DNA from: Burkholderiaceae bacterium 26
Lineage (GTDB): Bacteria > Pseudomonadota > Gammaproteobacteria > Burkholderiales > Burkholderiaceae
Direction: 5' to 3'
NCBI GenBank assembly: GCA_000955795.1
Contig: JYOB01000010.1
Coordinates: 381,637-445,636, forward strand
DNA length: 64,000 bases
In this document: in pieces, positions 49,215 to 58,054 of the stretch
How positions within the stretch are numbered: position 1 is the stretch's first letter
Layout of the letters: every line of letters begins with the position of its first letter
Program-made: the position numbers and the translations under genes
The notes under the pieces: model-generated
The model's input: the letters and a program-made list of their open reading frames with translations, nothing else
What the model was told of the DNA's origin: nothing
Database searches by the model: none

Positions 49215-49922
49215 TCAGTGCGTTGCGACCGCTTCCATCACGCGCTCCAGGCAGAAGCCCTGCCCGTAGATGGCGCGCAGGCGCAGGCCGTTCTCCGTGC
49301 CAAGCCGCAACTTCTTGCGCAGGCGCGAGACATGCGTATCGAGCGTGCGTGAATACGGGCTCAGCTCGCGGCCCCAGAGCGCCAGTTCGATGTCGGCGCG
49401 CGAGAGAACGCGCCCCGCATTTGCGAACAGCAGCAGCGCCAGCTCAAATTCACGCGCATGCACCGACACCGAAACATCGCGCAGCCGGATGGAACGATTT
49501 TGCCGGTCCAGCGTGTACGGCCCCAGCTGAATCTCCGACGCTCTCACCGCCCGGCTCACGGCAAAGCGGCGGATCAAGGCATCAAGCCGCGCGAGCAACT
49601 CAGGCGGACGGATATCACCTTGGAAACAGAGGTCTGCGCCGTGATTGAGCGCGTCTGCAGTTTCGGTATCGGCCTGGCCGTCGGCGAGGTAGACGATTGC
49701 CATACCTGGGCCAACGCGCTCCCGCACGGTACGCACGAGCGATAGGCCCGGCATGTCATGCGCATGCGCACCGACCATCAGCAGGTTGATGCCGTGCACA
49801 TCAATGGCTTCAAAAACTTGGCGGGAGAGAAACAGCGGCACACATTCGAAGCGCGTGGGCTGCAGCGCGGAGTGGATCGCCTGCTGGCGGGCGAGGTGCG
49901 TGTCGATCAGACCGATTTTCAT
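49215..49922 (-). CDS. OmpR-family regulator with degenerate receiver domain
   Basis: The 235-residue protein runs from the ATG at 49922 (MKIGLIDTHLARQQ). The C-terminal winged helix (about 135-225: SVHAREFELALLLFANAGRV, LDTHVSRLRKKLRLG, IYGQGFCLE) is normal for OmpR/PhoB. In the N-terminal receiver the segment LLMVGAHAHDMPGLSLV has Gly where the phosphorylated Asp should be, and the N-terminal acidic pair is reduced to one Asp. It is therefore probably phosphorylation-independent. No histidine kinase is adjacent in the same operon; the CHASE2 kinase operon ends about 400 bp upstream. Confidence 0.85.
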   Translation of the reverse strand: MKIGLIDTHLARQQAIHSALQPTRFECVPLFLSRQVFEAIDVHGINLLMVGAHAHDMPGLSLVRTVRERVGPGMAIVYLADGQADTETADALNHGADLCFQGDIRPPELLARLDALIRRFAVSRAVRASEIQLGPYTLDRQNRSIRLRDVSVSVHAREFELALLLFANAGRVLSRADIELALWGRELSPYSRTLDTHVSRLRKKLRLGTENGLRLRAIYGQGFCLERVMEAVATH

Positions 49923-49956
49923 GGCTCGGTTTCGAGGTTGACTGCGTGCGGCGCGG

Positions 49957-50157
49957 TCAAGCGGTGGTGCGACGAGGGTGTTGTTCAGTGCCGTCGTCGC
50001 GACCACCGCCGCGCCACATGGATACATGCCGACCAGCCAGCCAGAAGCGTTCGACCTGCGGCGGGTTCCCGTCGCCGCGCAGGGCTTGATGCAGTTGGGC
50101 GCGAACGCGTTCGTAATCGCATTCGCTCAAAACATCGGTTGCAGTCTGGCTCAACAT
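49957..50157 (-). CDS. Possible small hypothetical protein, 66 aa
   Basis: The frame MLSQTATDVLSECDYERVRA... has a plausible helical N-terminal half (RAQLHQALRGDGNPPQVERF) and a Gly/Arg-rich tail. The open frame extends to 50319, but that part is not protein-like. It lies in the 412-bp gap between the regulator and the CHASE2 kinase. Coding status uncertain. Confidence 0.35.
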   Translation of the reverse strand: MLSQTATDVLSECDYERVRAQLHQALRGDGNPPQVERFWLAGRHVSMWRGGGRDDGTEQHPRRTTA

Positions 50158-50334
50158 ACGCGGCGCCTCGGGCGTGTCTGTGCTCGGTTTTCCAAGGTGC
50201 CGTCGTCTCTCGACCGGTGTGTCACCGGTGCATGCTGTGCGGGTCGGCCAATGAACTGTAGGGCCGCCGCAGTGCCGAAATGCAAATGATTGAAAAAGGA
50301 AATGTGGCAAAGGCCACACGAGACCGCGATGGCC

Positions 50335-52668
50335 TCAGGCGTCGTGGCGATGCGCGCTGCGCGGCAGTGACAGCGTGAAGGTGGAGCCGAGCCCCGGCGC
50401 GCTCTGCACAGCAATGCGGCCGCCGTGCCGGTCGACCACCGTCTTCACGAACACGAGGCCCAGCCCGCTGCCGGACGGCGCGTTAGCCATGTCCTCATGC
50501 AAGCGATGAAACGGCTGGAATAAGCGTGGCTGATCAGCCAGGGCAATACCGGCCCCCTGGTCGGCCACGGCCACCGAGAACATCGCCTCGTCTTGTTTGA
50601 CCGACACCGTCACCACAGAACCGGTCGCGCTGAACTTGATGGCGTTGTTAAGCAGGTTCACCAGCGCGCGCACCAGCAAACGCGGTTCGCCCCGCACGGC
50701 CGCTTCGATGTCGGCTACCACGCGCACTTCCACCTGGTGACGATTCGCGAGCGGCCAGACCTCGTCAGCGGCATCGAGCACTAGGCCGACCAAGTCCACA
50801 TCCACCAGCTTGAGCGTTTGCGATTCGGCGCGCGCGAGGTCGATGAAGGCGTCAGCCAGCTCCAACGTGCGCGACGACAGCTGCCCGATACGTGCGAGTA
50901 GCACGTCGCGATCCAATGCGCGCGATGTGTCGCGCTGCAGTTCGATAAGGGCAAGGATGGCACTCTGAGGCGAACGCATGTCGTGTGAGATGAAGCGCAG
51001 CGCTTCTTCGCGATGGCGCTCGGCCTGACGCACGGGGGTGATGTCGGCAAAACTAACGATGATGTCGACGGGGCGGCCTGCTTCGTCCCGCAACGCGGCG
51101 GCGTGCATCAACATCGAGCGGCCGTCGTGCGTTTGTAGCTCGACAGGTTCAAGCCCGGCGGGGTCGGCCAGCCAGCGGGTCCAGTAGTGCTCGCCTGCGG
51201 CGGGGTCGGGAAACGCACGCGCAAGCAGCGTCGGCAGGTCGCGCAATGCGGCCGCGCGGTTTTGGCCGGGCGTCTGCAACTGGCCGGCGAGGTCTGCGCT
51301 GCGGCCATTCGCCAGGCGGATCGTGCCGTCATGCGTGCAGATGACAGTGGCATCGGGCAGGCTCTCCAGCGCATCGGCCAGGAAGCGGCGCAGCCCGCGC
51401 AGCTTGTCTGTAAGCGAGGCGACGGCATCCATGTGCGCGCCAAGGGTGCGGCCTGTGCGGGCGAGCGGCGCGGCATCGGCCAGCAGGCCTGGCTCGCGCG
51501 CCAAGCGCTGCATCTCATCACGCAGGAAGCGCAACGCGGCTTCCTGTTGGCGCCAGCTCCACAGCGGATACAGCACCAGCGGGCCTACCAACGCGGCAAA
51601 CGGGGGCAGCCAGCGATTGCCGAACACCAGCGCGCCAATCGCGCTCAACAACAACATGGCGGCACCCGCCACCGCCACGGCAAGCGCCATCCTTGGCGTA
51701 AGCCAACGCACCGCAAACGCGGTCATCAGCAAGGGAAGCAGCGTCATCGCCCAGAACACGCCCGGTGGCACCGGCAGGATGGCGCTGCCGTCGAGTACGG
51801 TCTGCGTGGCATTGGCCAGCACTTCAACGCCGCTCATCGTGCGCGCGGGCGGCGTCGCAAAGATATCGGACACACCCGATGCCGTCGCCCCGATCAGCAC
51901 CAGCTTGCCTGCGAGCGCCTCGGGCGGCACGTGGCCGTTAAGCACGTCCACCGCCGGCACATGCCGGTATGTACCGGCCGGCCCCGCAAAATTCAGGCGG
52001 ATATGCGCCCGCCGCGTCCAGCCGCCGGCATCGGTCTCCACATCAGGCAGCGCCGGTATGGAGGCCGGCGGTTGGAACGCCTGCCGCGCGAGCTGCACGG
52101 CAAGATGGTCCAGCACATGCGCACGCCGACCCTCGGCCAGATACATGCCACGCACGACGCTGTCCGCATCGGGGGCGGCATTGATATGCGCGACGGACGC
52201 GTTGATACCGAGAAACGGATAGTGATACACGCGCCCGTGCTCCGTGTGCTCGGGCAGCGCGGGCAGGATGACGTGTCCAGCCTGCTCGATGGCGGCGGTC
52301 AATGCCCGATCGCCTTCGGGCTGCGCAAGATCAGGTTCGATCAGCAGAATATCGACGCCGATGGCGCGTGGCCGCGCCTGCCCGACGCGCGCAATCAGAT
52401 CGGCCAGCCGGGCGCGCGGCCAGGGCCAGCGCCCCACCGCGTCAAGGCTTTGGTCATCAATGGCAACGATGACGATATCGTCGCGCGGCGCATGCCCATG
52501 CAGCGTGATGACGGTGTCGTACAGCGCCGCATCAAGCCGCGCGACCACGCTCCAGCGCACCGCACCCAACGTCAGCAGCGCAGCCAGCACCACCAGCACG
52601 CCCCACTCCACCAGCGCGCGCCGCCCAAGGCTGCGCACGTCCGATTTGGCGGGTACGGGTTCAGTCAT
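50335..52668 (-). CDS. CHASE2 domain sensor histidine kinase
   Basis: The 777-residue protein starts at the ATG at 52668 (MTEPVPAKSDVRSLGRR), overlapping the upstream gene by 8 bp. An N-terminal membrane helix (about 20-45) is followed by a periplasmic CHASE2 domain (about 50-310, with VAIDDQSLDAVGRWPW), three membrane helices (about 320-400), a PAS-like segment (about 450-560), and a HisKA domain with FISHDMRSPQSA (phospho-His). The HATPase domain has LVNLLNNAIKFS (N box), VADQGAGI (G1) and GSGLGLVFVK (G2). It works with the response regulator at 54324 and the LysM-FecR protein, an operon type seen in other beta-proteobacteria. Confidence 0.92.
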   Translation of the reverse strand: MTEPVPAKSDVRSLGRRALVEWGVLVVLAALLTLGAVRWSVVARLDAALYDTVITLHGHAPRDDIVIVAIDDQSLDAVGRWPWPRARLADLIARVGQARPRAIGVDILLIEPDLAQPEGDRALTAAIEQAGHVILPALPEHTEHGRVYHYPFLGINASVAHINAAPDADSVVRGMYLAEGRRAHVLDHLAVQLARQAFQPPASIPALPDVETDAGGWTRRAHIRLNFAGPAGTYRHVPAVDVLNGHVPPEALAGKLVLIGATASGVSDIFATPPARTMSGVEVLANATQTVLDGSAILPVPPGVFWAMTLLPLLMTAFAVRWLTPRMALAVAVAGAAMLLLSAIGALVFGNRWLPPFAALVGPLVLYPLWSWRQQEAALRFLRDEMQRLAREPGLLADAAPLARTGRTLGAHMDAVASLTDKLRGLRRFLADALESLPDATVICTHDGTIRLANGRSADLAGQLQTPGQNRAAALRDLPTLLARAFPDPAAGEHYWTRWLADPAGLEPVELQTHDGRSMLMHAAALRDEAGRPVDIIVSFADITPVRQAERHREEALRFISHDMRSPQSAILALIELQRDTSRALDRDVLLARIGQLSSRTLELADAFIDLARAESQTLKLVDVDLVGLVLDAADEVWPLANRHQVEVRVVADIEAAVRGEPRLLVRALVNLLNNAIKFSATGSVVTVSVKQDEAMFSVAVADQGAGIALADQPRLFQPFHRLHEDMANAPSGSGLGLVFVKTVVDRHGGRIAVQSAPGLGSTFTLSLPRSAHRHDA

Positions 52669-54340
52669 TGAGAAGGAGATTGCTGCCGCCGCTCTGCACC
52701 GGGCTGCGAGCGGAATCGCCGACGAAGGTGCCGACGTCAATGCGCTGCGGCTTGGCGTAGACCACCGATGCCGCATCGCCCAGGTCTACGCCAGTGCGGA
52801 TGTAATACACGCCGGACGGTGGCCGCGGAATGGTGGCCTCATTGCCTTCGCTCACGATGTCGGCGATGGGCTTGGCGAAGCTTGTGTCACCTGCCAGTTG
52901 CACACGCGTGCGCGCGCCAGATGCCGCCAGCTCCGGCGACAGCGCAGGCCAGTGGGCGTGCAGCTTGCCATCATTGCCGGCTTCCACTGCGGCTGTCGGC
53001 ACGGCATCCGGCGGAATGTCGAGCACGCGAAAGCGCAGCGCATCGCTCCACGGGCCTGTTTTGCCGTCTGCGGTCACGGAGCGCACACGCCACCACCATG
53101 TGCCGGCCGTCAATGGCTTGGTCAGACGCACATCTTTGCCATGCTGCTGAATGGCTGGCGAGGCGAAGGTCTCTGCGTCCGCGACTTCCATGTCGTAGCT
53201 GCCGGCATCGGACACGGCAGCCCATGCGAATGCCACGTCGCCGCTGCGGTAGGTCCGGCCGCTGGCGGGCTGGATCGTATAGGGCGCTTCCGGGTGCAGG
53301 CGCACGGTGAAAGGCCGCGTGGCCGACTCGCTTGTCAGCCCGAGCACATCGATGCTTTGCACGACGAGCGTGTAGTCGCCGTCCTCATCGCCGCAGAGCG
53401 TTACCGCGGGCGTCTTGCTCGATTGGTAAGCGCTGAGTTCGGTCAGCGCGGCATCGCGCGCCACGGCTGCGCGATAGCCGACCGCGCCCTTGACCGGCTG
53501 CCACGTCGCGCGCAGGCACGGCGTCTGCACAAGCTGGGGGATGGCGTCGAGCTTGGGCGCAGCAGGCAGCGCTGCGCGCTTGAGGTGCCCATCCGATGCC
53601 TGCACGCCAAAACCGGCCTTGACCGCCTGCCTCTGGTGACCGGCGGTCGTGGCCACCTCGCCTTCGAGCACGGAACTCGTCGATACGGCTTCGCTGGCCT
53701 GCACGCGAAAACGCGTACCGCGCACCCCCGTCACCAGCGCCGGCGTGGAAATCTCGTACCGGCCCACGCCGGTCTTTCTGGGCGAGACATTGGAGTCGGC
53801 CTCGCCCTGCTTTACGTGCACACGCACATCGATTAGCCCGGCACGCGCAAACGCTCGCACACGCGACAGCGCCACGTGGCTGCCCGGCGGCACCGTAACG
53901 CGCGTGCCGTCATCAAATGCCAGCGTCACGGCGCCCTTGTCGCCGGTATCAATCTGCGACGCTTCTGCGAGCTTCATGCCCGCTTGCAGCGGCTTGCCGC
54001 CGGTCGTTGCATCGCGGGCAAACACCACCTGCGCCGTCGCCGGCACCACCGGAATGCGATCGAACGGAATCCGAAGGAGCGAGCCGGGCTTCAACCGATA
54101 CGGATCTGCCACATGGTTGCGCTGCTGCAGCAAACGCCAGCCTTCGACGCTGTCCATGTAACGCGCCGCGAGGTTGATCAGCGTGTCACCCTGCTGCACG
54201 CGATAGAGGAAATCGGTGCCCTCGGCGCCGGAAGGCTGAGCCGTCGCCGCCTGCCACACGCCGCCAAAAAGAACGAACGCGCCGACAAACGCGGCGCGCC
54301 CAATCAAACCACCCCAGATTGCGTCAGCTTGCTTCACCAT
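52661..54340 (-). CDS. LysM-FecR domain envelope protein
   Basis: The 559-residue protein has a signal peptide (about 1-35, GAFVLFGGVWQAATA), a LysM domain (about 45-95, YRVQQGDTLINLAARYMDS) for peptidoglycan binding and a FecR-type domain (about 120-235, AVTLAFDDGTRVTVPPGSHV and GVRGTRFRVQ). A C-terminal region with fibronectin-like repeats follows (WQPVKGAVGYRA, FAWAAVSDAGSYDMEV). It overlaps the response regulator by 17 bp and the kinase by 8 bp. It probably acts in the periplasm as an accessory sensor for the CHASE2 kinase. Confidence 0.87.
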   Translation of the reverse strand: MVKQADAIWGGLIGRAAFVGAFVLFGGVWQAATAQPSGAEGTDFLYRVQQGDTLINLAARYMDSVEGWRLLQQRNHVADPYRLKPGSLLRIPFDRIPVVPATAQVVFARDATTGGKPLQAGMKLAEASQIDTGDKGAVTLAFDDGTRVTVPPGSHVALSRVRAFARAGLIDVRVHVKQGEADSNVSPRKTGVGRYEISTPALVTGVRGTRFRVQASEAVSTSSVLEGEVATTAGHQRQAVKAGFGVQASDGHLKRAALPAAPKLDAIPQLVQTPCLRATWQPVKGAVGYRAAVARDAALTELSAYQSSKTPAVTLCGDEDGDYTLVVQSIDVLGLTSESATRPFTVRLHPEAPYTIQPASGRTYRSGDVAFAWAAVSDAGSYDMEVADAETFASPAIQQHGKDVRLTKPLTAGTWWWRVRSVTADGKTGPWSDALRFRVLDIPPDAVPTAAVEAGNDGKLHAHWPALSPELAASGARTRVQLAGDTSFAKPIADIVSEGNEATIPRPPSGVYYIRTGVDLGDAASVVYAKPQRIDVGTFVGDSARSPVQSGGSNLLLND

Positions 54341-55037
54341 CTTCCTGCGTGGTTTCGAGCCGATAGCCATGCGAATACACCGAGACCAGCCGCACGCCAT
54401 TCTTCTGATTGAGATCGAGTTTGAGCCGAAGCTTTGAAATATGCGTGGCGAGCGTGCGCGAATCCGGGCCAATGCTGCGCCCCCAGACTGCCTGCTCAAT
54501 CAGTTCTCGCGGCACCAGCTTGCCGACATTGCGGAACAGGTACAGCCCAAGATCAAACTCGCGCGGCGACAGCTCAACCTGCGAGCCATTCAACGTCAGC
54601 ACGCGCCCGACCGGGTCCACCGCGTACGGGCCGACGCGAATGCGCTCGAGCGATTCGCTCGTGCGCGGCGCGGCGCGACGTAGCAGCGCACCGACGCGCG
54701 CCACCAACTCGGCGCGGCGCACCGGCTTGACGACGTAATCGTCGGCGCCGGCGGCCAGCCCGCGCACCACGTCGTCTTCGAGCGATCGGTTGGTCAGAAA
54801 CAGCACCGGCAGGGCCGGGCCGACCGTCTGCCGCACCCAACTCACAAGTTGAATGCCGCTGATATCGGGCAACTGCCAGTCGAGCAGCAGCAGGTCGAAG
54901 GTCCGATCCCGCAGCGCCTTGACAAAGGCATCTCCGTTACTGAAACACTCGCATTCGTATCCGGACGAAACCAGGATCTCGCGGATCAAATCGGACTGCG
55001 CCTGGTTGTCTTCTACCGAGGCAATTCGTATCGCCAT
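54324..55037 (-). CDS. OmpR-family response regulator
   Basis: The 237-residue protein has a complete receiver: acidic pair in IASVEDNQAQ, phospho-acceptor Asp in LLLLDWQLPDISG, Thr in FLTNRS and Lys in VVKPVRR. The C-terminal winged helix (about 140-230) has ELSPREFDLGLYLFRNVG and SVYSHGYRLETT. It is first in the three-gene operon with the LysM-FecR and CHASE2 kinase genes, overlapping the former by 17 bp, so phosphotransfer from that kinase is expected. Contrast with the regulator at 49215, which lacks the acceptor Asp. Confidence 0.92.
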   Translation of the reverse strand: MAIRIASVEDNQAQSDLIREILVSSGYECECFSNGDAFVKALRDRTFDLLLLDWQLPDISGIQLVSWVRQTVGPALPVLFLTNRSLEDDVVRGLAAGADDYVVKPVRRAELVARVGALLRRAAPRTSESLERIRVGPYAVDPVGRVLTLNGSQVELSPREFDLGLYLFRNVGKLVPRELIEQAVWGRSIGPDSRTLATHISKLRLKLDLNQKNGVRLVSVYSHGYRLETTQEDGEAS

Positions 55038-55432
55038 CTGGACTGCCCTTTCCCCGTAACGGGTCCGGCATCGCTATGCGAAATGCCGGGTCACTCCGTT
55101 CGTCGTTGTGATCGGGGTCCCGGACCGGCGCATCGTTGTTCGATCCACCAGCCACCATTGGCGCGGCACGTGCCCGCCGCGCAAGACCTTACCCACGCCC
55201 CGCCAGCATGTGTCGCACACCGGCTTGAGCCCAGCTCATGCTAAAAGGCCGCCCCTGTCATATTGCAAACAATTGTGAAAAGCTAAGCGCAGAGCCGGGT
55301 TTCCATGGCGTTCTATCATTTTTTGTCACGCCATTACAAGGTGCGAGGTCTCAGGAAGTATAGGAGCGCGCCCACGGGCTGGTGAGGCTACCGGGTATAC
55401 GCTGCCCGGGATCCTCGTTGTCGAACCGTACG
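55038..55432. other. 395-bp intergenic region, no gene seen
   Basis: It lies between the start of the response-regulator operon and the end of the MFS gene, so it should hold the operon promoter near 55040-55300. A 7-bp inverted repeat ATGGCGT/ACGCCAT (55305-55334) flanks a T-rich loop. No convincing -35/-10 pair or coding frame was found. Confidence 0.4.
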
Positions 55433-56677
55433 CTAGCGCTCTTGCCCGCGCGTCCAAGCCGCGGTCGCCGCCCAGAATCCAAGCGCCGCCAAGCTGAGCA
55501 CCGCCCCCAGGACACACACTCCCGACCACCCCGCCGACGCATACACCGCAGTCGAAGCCATCGCCCCCAGCCCGCTTCCTGCCGCGTAAAAGAGCATGTA
55601 CGCCCCAACCAGCCGGCTGTGCGCTTCCGGCTGCAAGCGGAAAATCAGACTCTGATTCAGCACGTGCACAGCTTGCCCACCCAGGTCCAACAGAATCACG
55701 CCAACGATCAACCACGCCAGATGCTGCAATCCGAGACCGAGCGGCCACCACGCGAGCAGCAACAAACCCAAGGCGACGCCCGTTGCTGTCTGCGCCCAAC
55801 CACGGTCCGCCAGATGCCCGGCTCGCGCGGCAGCCAGTGCACCAATCGCCCCGACCAAACCGAATGCACCGATGGCCGCTGGTGAGAGCGCATAGGGAGG
55901 AGCGCTCAAAGCCAGCGCCATCGCGCTCCAGAAGACATTGAACGCCGCGAACATCAACAAACCGATCCGGCCGCGCGCCTGCAACACACGTTCGGTCATC
56001 AGAAGTTGCCACATCGAGCGCAGGAGCGCCGTGTATCTCATGGGCGAAAGCGCAGTCGGCGGCGCAGGCAACGAGCGCCAAAGCATAAAGAGCATCGCTG
56101 CCGAGAGGCCGGCTGACACCATATAGACGGCACGCCAGCCGGCGGCATCCGCGATCCAGCCAGCAACGGCACGCGCCAGCAAAAGACCGATCACGACCCC
56201 GCCCTGTACCGCACCCACCACACGCCCGCGCTCTGCCGATTGCGCCAACGCGGCGGCGCAGGCGATCAGTCCTTGCGTCATCGCTGTGCCAAGCAGACCA
56301 ACGGAGAACATGCCGAGCAACAACCCCCAGCGCACCGGTGCAAGCGCTACCGCCAGCAACGCCAGCGTGAGCAAGACGAGCTGCACCAACAGCAGCGGCT
56401 TGCGCGGCCAGCGATCCCCTAACGGCACGACTAGCGCCAGGGCAAGGGCACAACCAACCTGCGTTGCACCGATGATGCCGCCCGCCCATGCATCGCTGAG
56501 CGCAAACTCACGGGCCAATGGTTCGAGCAACGGCTGGACAAAGTAGACATTCGATACGCTAGCCGCTGCGCAAAGCGCCAGCATTGCAACCCACGCGTGC
56601 GGCAACGCCCGGGAGGGACCGGCACGCTCGGTAGCCGAATGCTCGGCAACACAATCAGAGGGCATCTGTTGCCTCAT
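55433..56677 (-). CDS. MFS transporter (YnfM/sugar-efflux-like)
   Basis: The 414-residue, 12-helix protein has a cytoplasmic N-terminal tail, then VSNVYFVQPLLEPLAREFAL, the opening of the drug/arabinose-efflux-type MFS branch found widely in Burkholderiales. The A-type motif VVPLGDRWPRKPLL lies between helices 2 and 3. Substrate unknown; probably an exporter. A single-gene unit; an in-frame ATG at 56665 is an alternative start. Confidence 0.87.
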   Translation of the reverse strand: MRQQMPSDCVAEHSATERAGPSRALPHAWVAMLALCAAASVSNVYFVQPLLEPLAREFALSDAWAGGIIGATQVGCALALALVVPLGDRWPRKPLLLVQLVLLTLALLAVALAPVRWGLLLGMFSVGLLGTAMTQGLIACAAALAQSAERGRVVGAVQGGVVIGLLLARAVAGWIADAAGWRAVYMVSAGLSAAMLFMLWRSLPAPPTALSPMRYTALLRSMWQLLMTERVLQARGRIGLLMFAAFNVFWSAMALALSAPPYALSPAAIGAFGLVGAIGALAAARAGHLADRGWAQTATGVALGLLLLAWWPLGLGLQHLAWLIVGVILLDLGGQAVHVLNQSLIFRLQPEAHSRLVGAYMLFYAAGSGLGAMASTAVYASAGWSGVCVLGAVLSLAALGFWAATAAWTRGQER

Positions 56678-56868
56678 ATGGTTTTAATTTAAAACCACTT
56701 AAGTCTATGCAACCTAGTTTTCTTATGCAACCACTTAGCTGAAGGGATTGGCTGGCGACGCCGGTGGCGGCTGCATCGACGCAGAGGTGGTGCGTTGTCC
56801 AAACAGAAGAATGCACGGCGAGGAACGCTAAGCCCGAAACACGCGCATCGCGCACGATGCAAAAACAA

Positions 56869-56893
56869 AAAGCCCCGAACCAGTCGGGGCTTT
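56869..56893 (-). terminator. Rho-independent terminator after tRNA-Cys
   Basis: A perfect 10-bp stem (AAAGCCCCGA/TCGGGGCTTT) with a T-rich tail on the minus strand, 12 bp beyond the tRNA-Cys 3' end. Confidence 0.8.
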
Positions 56894-56905
56894 CTTCTTG
56901 CATTC

Positions 56906-56979
56906 TGGAGGCGGAGGCCGGAATCGAACCGGCGTACACGGCTTTGCAGGCCGCTGCATAACCACTTTGCTACCCCGCC
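56906..56979 (-). tRNA. tRNA-Cys(GCA)
   Basis: 74-nt tRNA including CCA. Acceptor GGCGGGG with CTCCGCC (one G-T pair), discriminator T, anticodon GCA in CTGCAAA and T-loop GGTTCGATTCC. Order pgsA, tRNA-Gly, tRNA-Cys is shared with enterobacteria. Confidence 0.95.
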
Positions 56980-57044
56980 AGGGGCTCAGCACCGCATTGT
57001 AGCAATTCGTGAAGAACCGCGTGCTTGCCGTGCCGATAAAGAAA

Positions 57045-57065
57045 AAGGGAAGCAAGGCTTCCCTT
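57045..57065 (-). terminator. Hairpin between tRNA-Gly and tRNA-Cys
   Basis: A 9-bp stem AAGGGAAGC/GCTTCCCTT with a 3-base loop, followed on the minus strand by a T-run. It lies 6 bp past the tRNA-Gly end and may give partial termination before tRNA-Cys. Confidence 0.6.
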
Positions 57066-57071
57066 CGGGAT

Positions 57072-57147
57072 TGGAGCGGGAAACGAGGCTCGAACTCGCG
57101 ACCTCAACCTTGGCAAGGTTGCGCTCTACCAACTGAGCTATTCCCGC
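57072..57147 (-). tRNA. tRNA-Gly(GCC), copy 2
   Basis: 76-nt tRNA including CCA; acceptor GCGGGAA/TTCCCGC, anticodon GCC in TTGCCAA, T-loop GTTCGAGCC. Identical to the copy at 57201-57276. Confidence 0.96.
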
Positions 57148-57200
57148 GTAACCGGTTATGCCGCCGTGCCATCACATCAACACGGCCACACATTTCAAAC

Positions 57201-57276
57201 TGGAGCGGGAAACGAGGCTCGAACTCGCGACCTCAACCTTGGCAAGGTTGCGCTCTACCAACTGAGCTATTCCCGC
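57201..57276 (-). tRNA. tRNA-Gly(GCC), copy 1
   Basis: 76-nt tRNA including CCA, identical in sequence to the copy 53 bp downstream; a tandem duplication following pgsA. Confidence 0.96.
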
Positions 57277-57411
57277 ATTTTGGCTATCAGCACTGCCGTA
57301 CAACCTTTGTGCTGCCAGACCGTTTGCGTCACATCACTGCAACGCGAGAACGAAATTATGGCAAAGAAAGATCGTCCTCGTCAACAGTTTTGCGCAAGAG
57401 TTTTTACAGGC

Positions 57412-57987
57412 TCATTTTGCGCGCTCGCGAATCTGTGGCCAGGCGAGCTTCATGTAGTACGCCATCGACCACAGCGTAAGCACCGCCGCCACGTAAATCA
57501 GCCACGTGCCCCACACCTGCGCGTCGATCATGCCGAACAGGCGGCCCTCGAACAGCAGCAACGGAATCGCGATCATCTGGAAGGTCGTCTTCAGCTTGCC
57601 GAGGAAGTTGACGGCCACGCTCTTCGACGCGCCAATTTGCGCCATCCACTCACGCAGGGCGGAGATGGTGATCTCGCGGCCAATGATGACGAGTGCGATG
57701 ACGTCGGACACGCGGCCCAATGACAGCAGCACCAGCAGCGCTGCGGCCACCATCAGCTTGTCGGCCACCGGATCGAGGAAGGCCCCGAAGGCGGAGGTCT
57801 GGTTCCAGCGACGCGCAAGAAAGCCGTCGAACCAATCGGTGAGGCTTGCGACGATGAAAAACACCGCCGCCGTCAGGTTCTTGGCAGGCAGTACCATCCA
57901 GGTGTCCGGCACGTAGAACACGCCCACCACCAGCGGGATCATGGCCACACGCAACCAGGTCAGGAGGATCGGGAAGTTGAAAGGCAT
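57412..57987 (-). CDS. pgsA: CDP-diacylglycerol-glycerol-3-phosphate 3-phosphatidyltransferase
   Basis: The 191-residue membrane enzyme runs from the ATG at 57987 (MPFNFPILLTWLRVAMIPLV). The CDP-alcohol phosphotransferase motif is complete: DGFLARRWN, then AFGAFLDPVADK (D-G-x2-A-R-x8-G-x3-D-x3-D). It makes phosphatidylglycerol phosphate, the first step to phosphatidylglycerol and cardiolipin. It lies 67 bp downstream of uvrC, the usual uvrC-pgsA pairing, with tRNA-Gly and tRNA-Cys beyond. Confidence 0.95.
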   Translation of the reverse strand: MPFNFPILLTWLRVAMIPLVVGVFYVPDTWMVLPAKNLTAAVFFIVASLTDWFDGFLARRWNQTSAFGAFLDPVADKLMVAAALLVLLSLGRVSDVIALVIIGREITISALREWMAQIGASKSVAVNFLGKLKTTFQMIAIPLLLFEGRLFGMIDAQVWGTWLIYVAAVLTLWSMAYYMKLAWPQIRERAK

Positions 57988-58054
57988 GGCAAATCGAGAG
58001 GACAACCGCCGCGCAAGCGCAAACCAACGCGACAAGATGGGGCATTGTCGCCGA

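Noticed and set aside
57072-57276. Tandem repeat with possible insertion-site meaning
   Set aside because: It is simply two identical tRNA-Gly genes with their 3' flanks, a common tRNA duplication; no att-like fragment or integrase is nearby.
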